From the NCBI GenBank assembly GCA_047631095.1, contig JBLHZD010000131.1, positions 1 to 10,279 of the forward strand: a stretch of 10,279 bases of DNA, given 5' to 3'. A program made the position numbers and the translations under genes. The DNA comes from JABJJH01 sp047631095 (GTDB lineage: Bacteria; Pseudomonadota; Alphaproteobacteria; UBA8366; GCA-2717185). This document shows, one piece after another, positions 6,837-10,279 of this stretch. Below the pieces are notes generated by a model. It worked only from the letters and a program-made list of their open reading frames with translations. It did no database searches and had not been told where the DNA came from. Position 1 is the stretch's first letter. Every line of letters begins with the position of its first letter.

Positions 6837-7445
6837 TCACCCCGATACGCTGGGGCGCGCGGCGACCGCATCGTACCAGCGTTGCAGGTTCTTCAAATTC
6901 TCGCCGATGCGAATTTTGGGAACGCGACCCAACGCAAAGCCGGTATGAGCGGTAATATCCGCAACTGTGAACCGGTCACCAGCGATGAATTCCCGGTCCG
7001 CGAGTTCAGAATCCAGCCATTCCATGCGGCTCAACACCGTCGCGCGGCAGTTCTCGCCAAAATCCGAAAACTGCGGAATTTTGCCTTCCCAATAAGGATG
7101 CGTATTGCGAAAGCACCCCGAAACCATCCCCAACACCTCCGATTCCATGCGTCGATTCCACATATCGACTTCCGCCTTGTCACGGGCGCCCACGCCAAAC
7201 AGGGGCGGTTCGGGCTGAATTTCTTCAAAATACCGGCAAATGGATAAGGATTCGGCCAGATAGGTCCCGTCATCCATTTCCAGCACCGGCACCCGCGCCA
7301 TCGGATTTTTTGCGGCGAATTCGTCCGTCAAATGCTCCGATTTTCCCAAATCCAGCTCGATAGTGGGGATATCGATGCCCTTTTCATTCAGAAAAATAGT
7401 GACCCGACGCGGGTTTGGCGCAACGGCCGTTGTGTATAATTTCAT
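6837..7445 (-). CDS. Glutathione S-transferase family protein
   Basis: 202-residue cytosolic GST. The N-terminal thioredoxin-like domain (about 1-80) has the APNPRRVTIFLNEKGI opening (9-24), the cis-proline at P53 in MARVPVLEMDDG, and the glutathione-binding E65-S66 in YLAESLSICRYFEE. No Ser, Tyr or Cys occupies a clear catalytic position in the opening; T5 and T6 are the nearest candidates, as in many bacterial GSTs with this APNPRRV opening. The C-terminal helical domain (about 90-202) contains the folding box FIAGDRFTVADI (153-164, D163). The start is supported by an AAGGAG ribosome-binding site 10 bases upstream. It is the first gene of the GST, hydrolase, gamma-glutamyltransferase unit, where conjugation to glutathione could be followed by gamma-glutamyl cleavage (inference). 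It diverges from the secreted-protein gene at 7647. Confidence 0.9.
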   Translation of the reverse strand: MKLYTTAVAPNPRRVTIFLNEKGIDIPTIELDLGKSEHLTDEFAAKNPMARVPVLEMDDGTYLAESLSICRYFEEIQPEPPLFGVGARDKAEVDMWNRRMESEVLGMVSGCFRNTHPYWEGKIPQFSDFGENCRATVLSRMEWLDSELADREFIAGDRFTVADITAHTGFALGRVPKIRIGENLKNLQRWYDAVAARPSVSG

Positions 7446-7505
7446 AATCCGGAAACTCCTTATTCCTGCCGTCGCCGAACCCGGTATGGCGTGGCGCGAG
7501 ATGCA

Positions 7506-7535
7506 TTTATATTCGAACCTATGCTAGGGAAAGTC
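7506..7535 (-). promoter_or_regulatory. Possible promoter of the GST operon
   Basis: On the minus strand GACTTT (7530-7535) and TATAAA (7506-7511) are 18 bases apart, about 60 bases before the GST start codon. The -35 half is poor and overlaps an imperfect palindrome, GGGA-AAG-TCCC (7527-7537), that could be an operator. The -10 half is good, so the call rests mainly on it and on position. Confidence 0.35.
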
Positions 7536-7583
7536 CCCTCAGCGCGCCAGCAGGAATGTCTGTGGATCGCGATGTCCAACATA

Positions 7584-7614
7584 TTGGATTCGTCTTCTTT
7601 GAATGGTCTATAAT
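7584..7614 (+). promoter_or_regulatory. Sigma-70-type promoter of the secreted-protein gene
   Basis: A perfect TATAAT (7609-7614) lies 32 bases before the ATG of the 164-residue protein, with TTGGAT (7584-7589) as the best -35 match. The 19-base spacer is slightly long. Transcription would start near 7621, giving a short leader of about 26 bases that includes the AGGGAG ribosome-binding site (7635-7640). Confidence 0.5.
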
Positions 7615-7646
7615 GGCCCTCAAAAGGATGAATTAGGGAGTCAGCA

Positions 7647-8141
7647 ATGGTCAAAACCGCTAAGGCCATCAAAACAACGTTTTCGCGCGCCCGGAACGCC
7701 GCTTTGATGAGCGCCACCTTGGTCAGCGCCAGCCTGATTTTATTGAGCAGCGGCGGGGCGTCGAGCGCCGAATCATCGATTACACTGGGTGGATGGCGCA
7801 CAGAACCGGCAAAGTCGCTGGTTTGCGGCGACGCGCAGGAACAATTAATTGTGAAAATCGCCGATAGCGCCAATAAATTTTACGCCAAGGGGGCAAAATT
7901 AGGCAGCCCGGAATACGAAGTTTATTGGAGCACCTTGCAGTCGGCCCTTAAAGGTCAGCGTTGTTTCGTGACCGATAAGATGACGCACCAGCCTCATTTG
8001 CTGGTTTATGACGGCCCTGAATCATTAGAGGCGAGCGGCAAACGCTTCAAGGTCGTCAGCACGAGTGTGAAAACATCCGAGGCCATTTTTCCCGGCTACA
8101 CCATGACGACGCTGGTCGTGAAGGCCGCGCCGAAACCGTAG
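7647..8141 (+). CDS. Secreted protein of unknown function
   Basis: 164-residue protein not matched to any family I know. The N-terminus is a Sec signal peptide: basic region with K, R and R (residues 3-16), hydrophobic core about 18-34, and a likely cleavage after A41 in GGASSA-ESS. The mature part of about 123 residues has only two cysteines (C60 in SLVCGDAQ, C106 in KGQRCFVT), well placed for a periplasmic disulfide, and a basic C-terminal end KAAPKP. There is no lipobox. The start is fixed by AGGGAG 6 bases upstream and by a good promoter. It stands alone, divergent from the GST operon and convergent with the XRE regulator, and ends in TAG. Confidence 0.75.
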   Translation: MVKTAKAIKTTFSRARNAALMSATLVSASLILLSSGGASSAESSITLGGWRTEPAKSLVCGDAQEQLIVKIADSANKFYAKGAKLGSPEYEVYWSTLQSALKGQRCFVTDKMTHQPHLLVYDGPESLEASGKRFKVVSTSVKTSEAIFPGYTMTTLVVKAAPKP

Positions 8142-8160
8142 ATCTGCGTGTCCCGGATTA

Positions 8161-8192
8161 GGAAACGCCTTAATCAGGAAGCGGCGTTTTCC
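8161..8192. terminator. Possible convergent hairpin between secreted-protein and XRE genes
   Basis: GGAAACGCC (8161-8169) pairs with GGCGTTTTCC (8183-8192) with one bulged T and a 13-base loop, just after the plus-strand stop and overlapping the last codons of the minus-strand regulator. There is no run of T after the stem on either side, so an intrinsic terminator is uncertain. Confidence 0.25.
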
Positions 8193-8599
8193 GCATCCTG
8201 ATTATCTTTGCTGTCTTCATTGCTGACGGATTTCATCAGCGACAGGAAGAGACGGCGGGTATCTTCGGAATTGATATTCATAAAGTTCCGAACCAGCTCC
8301 AGAGTTTCGCGCTTGGTGCCGAATTCAACATCAGGGCCCTTCCCGGCGATGGCGTCGGTGAAGAACCATTGGACCGGCGCATTGAGCTCCTGGGAAATCG
8401 CCCAGAGCTTGCTGGCCGAAATACGATTCATGCCACTTTCGTATTTTTGCAATTGCTGAAACGTCAAACCAATCCGGTTGGCCAACACCGTCTGGCTAAG
8501 GCCGCACATGACGCGGCGCATCCGCACACGCTGTCCAACGAGCACATCAACCGGATGCGCCCCAAATTCCTGTACCGTCCTTCGCTTAGGTCTCGCCAT
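8174..8599 (-). CDS. XRE-family helix-turn-helix transcriptional regulator
   Basis: 141-residue DNA-binding protein. One Cro/C1-type HTH covers about residues 17-76, with helix two in LSQTVLANRIGLT (34-46) and recognition helix in TFQQLQKYESGMNRIS (46-61). The region ELNAPVQWFFTD (71-82) is typical of the end of this domain in alphaproteobacteria. A basic N-terminal arm (RPKRR, 3-7) may add minor-groove contacts. The C-terminal 60 residues are helical and charged, ending in a DNA-unlike acidic tail (NEDSKDNQDAEN), and hold no recognised ligand domain; dimerisation is likely. No strong ribosome-binding site precedes the ATG. It is transcribed away from the PAS pair across an AT-rich gap, so it may regulate itself and that pair (inference). 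Confidence 0.9.
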   Translation of the reverse strand: MARPKRRTVQEFGAHPVDVLVGQRVRMRRVMCGLSQTVLANRIGLTFQQLQKYESGMNRISASKLWAISQELNAPVQWFFTDAIAGKGPDVEFGTKRETLELVRNFMNINSEDTRRLFLSLMKSVSNEDSKDNQDAENAAS

Positions 8600-8698
8600 A
8601 ATATTTCACACTTTAATAGTTCTAAGTAGTTTCTGCGCACAATCATATAGGTACATAGTTAAGAAGTCATGAAGAAAGTCCCTAACATTTTAATGCCC

Positions 8699-8718
8699 TT
8701 TTGACGAATTTTGACAAT
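8699..8718 (+). repeat. Phased TTTTGAC direct repeat
   Basis: Two adjacent 10-base units, TTTTGACGAA (8699-8708) and TTTTGACAAT (8709-8718). A third TTGAC occurs at 8736-8740, 25 bases after the second. The spacing of 10 and 25 bases and the position between the XRE and PAS genes make them candidate sites for the XRE protein, or alternative -35 boxes. Confidence 0.5.
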
Positions 8719-8735
8719 TGAATATGTATATATTA

Positions 8736-8764
8736 TTGACTATTAATAAATTACTGGTTATGCT
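8736..8764 (+). promoter_or_regulatory. Likely promoter of the PAS gene pair
   Basis: TTGACT (8736-8741), a 17-base spacer and TATGCT (8759-8764) form a good sigma-70-type pair. Transcription would start near 8771 and leave an untranslated leader of about 110 bases before the ATG at 8883. An alternative using TTGACA at 8711 with TATTGA at 8734 is weaker. Confidence 0.45.
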
Positions 8765-8882
8765 CGTAATTTTATCAAATCCCTTAAATCATACGCTCAA
8801 AAAGCTGCAAATATGCAAGGTACTCCATCTGCACTGTAAATCTGGGCTTGATGCGTCTTTTCGCCGCGCTATTTTGGTTAAC

Positions 8883-9401
8883 ATGGCAAACGTATTAGAG
8901 ACAATTTTCGAATCTGCGGGAAACGATATCCGCCAGGCGACATTGTATGACTTTTCCACGATCAAGTTGTCCGCGCCAAGGTTTGGCGGTCTGACGACCT
9001 TATATCGCATATGGAACACGCTGCGGGGCGATGCAATCGCCCCTGACGCCTCGCATTTCGCCTCGAATTGTCTCGCAATTATGGATTCGCGCCTGACGAT
9101 GACCCTTATCGATGTGTCCAACCCTAATCCCTGGTGGTTCTGGTTTTTAGGAAAGCACAGCCTGGGTGGGACCCGTGTGACAGAGGGCGATGCCGACGAT
9201 TTTCTCAAGGATGTCCCGTGTCCCATGACCTCTCGCGCCCTTATTCGAACCTGCATGAAGATTCGCGAAACACGCCAACCCGTCTATAACGAAATTTCGA
9301 AGACTACGCTCGGCGGCGATTATCAGTTATTGCAATTGTCCTTGCCATTATTCACCGAAGACGCCGTTTCCGGCGTCATACTTGGGACACGAAAACTGTA
9401 A
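8883..9401 (+). CDS. PAS_5-like PAS-domain protein, first of a tandem pair
   Basis: 172-residue soluble protein with a divergent PAS domain of the alphaproteobacterial PAS_5 type. The lead-in TTLYRIWNTLRGDAIAPDASHF (residues 38-59) matches the family's tryptophan/LRG segment. The core runs from TLIDVSNPNPWWFWFLG (74-90) through DVPCPMTSRAL (110-120) and KIRETRQPVYNEI (126-138) to QLSLPLFTED (151-160). No output domain is attached, so it is a stand-alone sensor or adaptor; a ligand cannot be told. The ATG at 8883 is chosen because family-like sequence starts there and upstream codons look non-coding, though no good ribosome-binding site is seen. The stop TAA overlaps the next gene's ATG by one base. 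Confidence 0.75.
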   Translation: MANVLETIFESAGNDIRQATLYDFSTIKLSAPRFGGLTTLYRIWNTLRGDAIAPDASHFASNCLAIMDSRLTMTLIDVSNPNPWWFWFLGKHSLGGTRVTEGDADDFLKDVPCPMTSRALIRTCMKIRETRQPVYNEISKTTLGGDYQLLQLSLPLFTEDAVSGVILGTRKL

Positions 9402-9985
9402 TGATGCACGAGCCGTTGGAAGTATCCTTCCAGACATTGGGAGAGCACGTAAATCGTCGCGAACGCTATGCGCTCGACGATTTTTTCGATATGGAGGGGG
9501 ATTCACGGCTGTCCTGGCATTTGTGGCAGGCTTGGCGAGAAGAGAGTATCGGCAAACAGGCAATCGACGCGAACGCGTTTTTGGCCAAACACTTCTATCC
9601 ACTCGGGCTGCAAACCGGAACACTGGTCATTGATGTCTCGGATCCCAACCCGGAGAACTTTTTCATCGAATATTTATACAAAACCTATGTTCCGATGACC
9701 GGGATCAAGTTAACCGGAAGCCGCATCTACGACTTTCCCTGTACGCTTCACGCGCACGCGTTGATGTCGGAGTATTTAGCCGTGCGGGAAACACAGCAAG
9801 CCGTTTGCCACGAAATCGATCAGACAATGATGGATCTAGCCCGGCATTACCGACGCTTGATTTTGCCATTGCGCGGCGAAAATCAAAAAGTCACCAAATT
9901 GTTAGTGGCGAGCCGGATTTTGCGCCCCGTCGAAAAACTGTCGGTCGTCGCCAACTCGAGACAGGTTAAATCCGCGGCAAATTAA
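9401..9985 (+). CDS. PAS_5-like PAS-domain protein, second of a tandem pair
   Basis: 194-residue soluble protein related to the gene before it. Matching landmarks sit one residue further along: IDVSDPNP (77-84), FPC (112-114), AVRETQQAVCHEID (127-140) and LILPLRGE (153-160). The SWHLWQAWREE segment (38-48) replaces the tryptophan/LRG lead-in. About 25 extra C-terminal residues (RPVEKLSVVANSRQVKSAAN region) have no counterpart in the first protein. The start lies in TAATGATG, so either ATG 9401 or ATG 9404 could be used, both coupled to the upstream stop; a separate ribosome-binding site is weak. Co-translation of two diverged copies suggests a heterodimeric sensor or two ligand specificities (inference). 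Confidence 0.75.
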   Translation: MMHEPLEVSFQTLGEHVNRRERYALDDFFDMEGDSRLSWHLWQAWREESIGKQAIDANAFLAKHFYPLGLQTGTLVIDVSDPNPENFFIEYLYKTYVPMTGIKLTGSRIYDFPCTLHAHALMSEYLAVRETQQAVCHEIDQTMMDLARHYRRLILPLRGENQKVTKLLVASRILRPVEKLSVVANSRQVKSAAN

Positions 9986-10026
9986 CACACGCTATATTCT
10001 TAAAATTAATATGGGTTTATGGGTAA

Positions 10027-10105
10027 TTGAGACCTCTGCATAAGTGTATTTTGGCCGAATTTTCAGCGCTTTAAAAAAACTATCATCTTGAGACCTCTGC
10101 ATAAG
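10027..10105 (+). mobile_element. Duplicated insertion-sequence-end-like motif
   Basis: The same 18 bases, TTGAGACCTCTGCATAAG, occur at 10027-10044 and 10088-10105, 61 bases apart start to start, in the same orientation. GAGACCT-TGCA ends of this kind are typical of IS5-type insertion sequences as I recall them; I could not confirm a match. Two direct copies so close together suggest nested or repeated insertion of an element whose body would extend to the right, beyond the window. No inverted partner is present here. Confidence 0.45.
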
Positions 10106-10279
10106 GCCTGATATGAGCAAGGTTTTTACCAGGATCAGTAAATTAGTGCGATTTTTGGCTTTCGATGGCGATTGTCCGGCGACTTTAGCCGGCCTTTCCG
10201 GAATTTTGACGCAGTTATCCTGTGGGAACCGGTTCTCGAATGCCATATATCGTGAGAAATTTAGCCCCCTTGCGGATGT
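10106..10279 (+). other. Unassigned right-edge sequence, possible partial open frame
   Basis: After the second IS-end-like motif a frame starting ATG at 10113 (weak AAGG ribosome-binding site 6 bases before) stays open to the window end, giving at least 55 residues beginning MSKVFTRISKLVRFLAF. It matches no transposase or other family I recognise and could be chance. The 9986-10026 stretch before the repeats and the 43-base spacer between them hold no gene or clear terminator for the PAS pair. Confidence 0.2.

Larger units (their letters stand above)
8600..8882. other. AT-rich divergent intergenic region
   Basis: 283 bases between the XRE start and the preferred start of the first PAS gene, clearly richer in A and T than the rest of the window, densest at about 8600-8800. 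A plus-strand open frame from 8718 runs into the PAS gene, but its first 55 codons are AT-rich, leucine/isoleucine-heavy and lack a ribosome-binding site, so they are better read as a leader. The region holds the TTGAC repeats, a likely promoter and a small TGCA-AATA-TGCA inverted repeat (8806-8817). It may be a target for AT-binding silencers such as MucR/Ros-type proteins (inference). Confidence 0.6.

Noticed and set aside
7527..7537. GGGACTTTCCC-like sequence resembling a eukaryotic NF-kB site
   Set aside because: Chance similarity in a bacterial promoter region; kept only as a possible imperfect palindrome near the GST promoter.
8718..8882. N-terminal extension of the first PAS gene by 55 codons
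   Set aside because: AT-rich, no ribosome-binding site, overlaps the likely promoter, and family-like sequence begins only after the ATG at 8883.
9992..10246. 84-codon minus-strand open frame
   Set aside because: It runs through both IS-end-like repeats and the spacer, has no ribosome-binding site seen and matches nothing known.
1..10279. CRISPR arrays, tRNA or rRNA genes
   Set aside because: None seen: the repeats present are too short or too few for CRISPR, and no tRNA- or rRNA-like sequence was recognised by eye.

Overview
The window looks like a chromosomal stretch of a free-living alphaproteobacterium, possibly Rhodospirillales-like. This is inferred from protein types (two PAS_5-type PAS proteins, an alphaproteobacterial-style XRE regulator, a TauD-type dioxygenase and small thioredoxin-fold GSTs) and from the GC-rich coding sequence; there is no rRNA or marker gene to fix the taxonomy. 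Most genes are ordinary enzymes. The unusual parts are two broken genes, several short repeat arrays in gaps between genes, and an AT-rich promoter island in front of a pair of related PAS proteins.

Left part (about 1-2140, minus strand): a 2-oxoglutarate/Fe(II) dioxygenase of the TauD/TfdA family is translationally coupled (ATGA overlap) to a 75-residue two-helix membrane protein. Downstream lies an exosortase gene, inactivated by an in-frame amber codon and by a stop shortly after the active-site cysteine. The centre-left (2313-4279, plus strand) holds a small two-helix membrane protein, a VOC/glyoxalase-fold protein and a secreted metallo-beta-lactamase-fold hydrolase carrying a one-base frameshift. 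A strong intrinsic terminator closes this part. Four 10-bp direct repeats lie in front of the VOC gene.

Centre (4302-7445, minus strand): a likely operon of glutathione S-transferase, alpha/beta hydrolase and a gamma-glutamyltransferase-like Ntn hydrolase with no signal peptide. Together they suggest cytoplasmic handling of glutathione conjugates or other gamma-glutamyl compounds (inference). A 23-bp tandem repeat with an embedded palindrome sits between GST and hydrolase. Divergent from GST is a secreted 164-residue protein of unknown function with a recognisable promoter.

Right part (8174-10279): an XRE-family regulator on the minus strand diverges from two overlapping PAS_5-like genes on the plus strand. 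The gap between them is strongly AT-rich and carries phased TTGAC motifs. The two PAS proteins align with a constant one-residue offset over about 80 residues, so they arose by tandem duplication and have since diverged. The window ends in non-coding sequence with two identical 18-bp copies of a GAGACCTCTGCA-type motif resembling insertion-sequence ends, probably the edge of an IS element that continues outside the window.

TAG is used as a normal stop by three intact genes here, so the amber codon in the exosortase is best read as a disabling mutation and not as a recoded sense codon.
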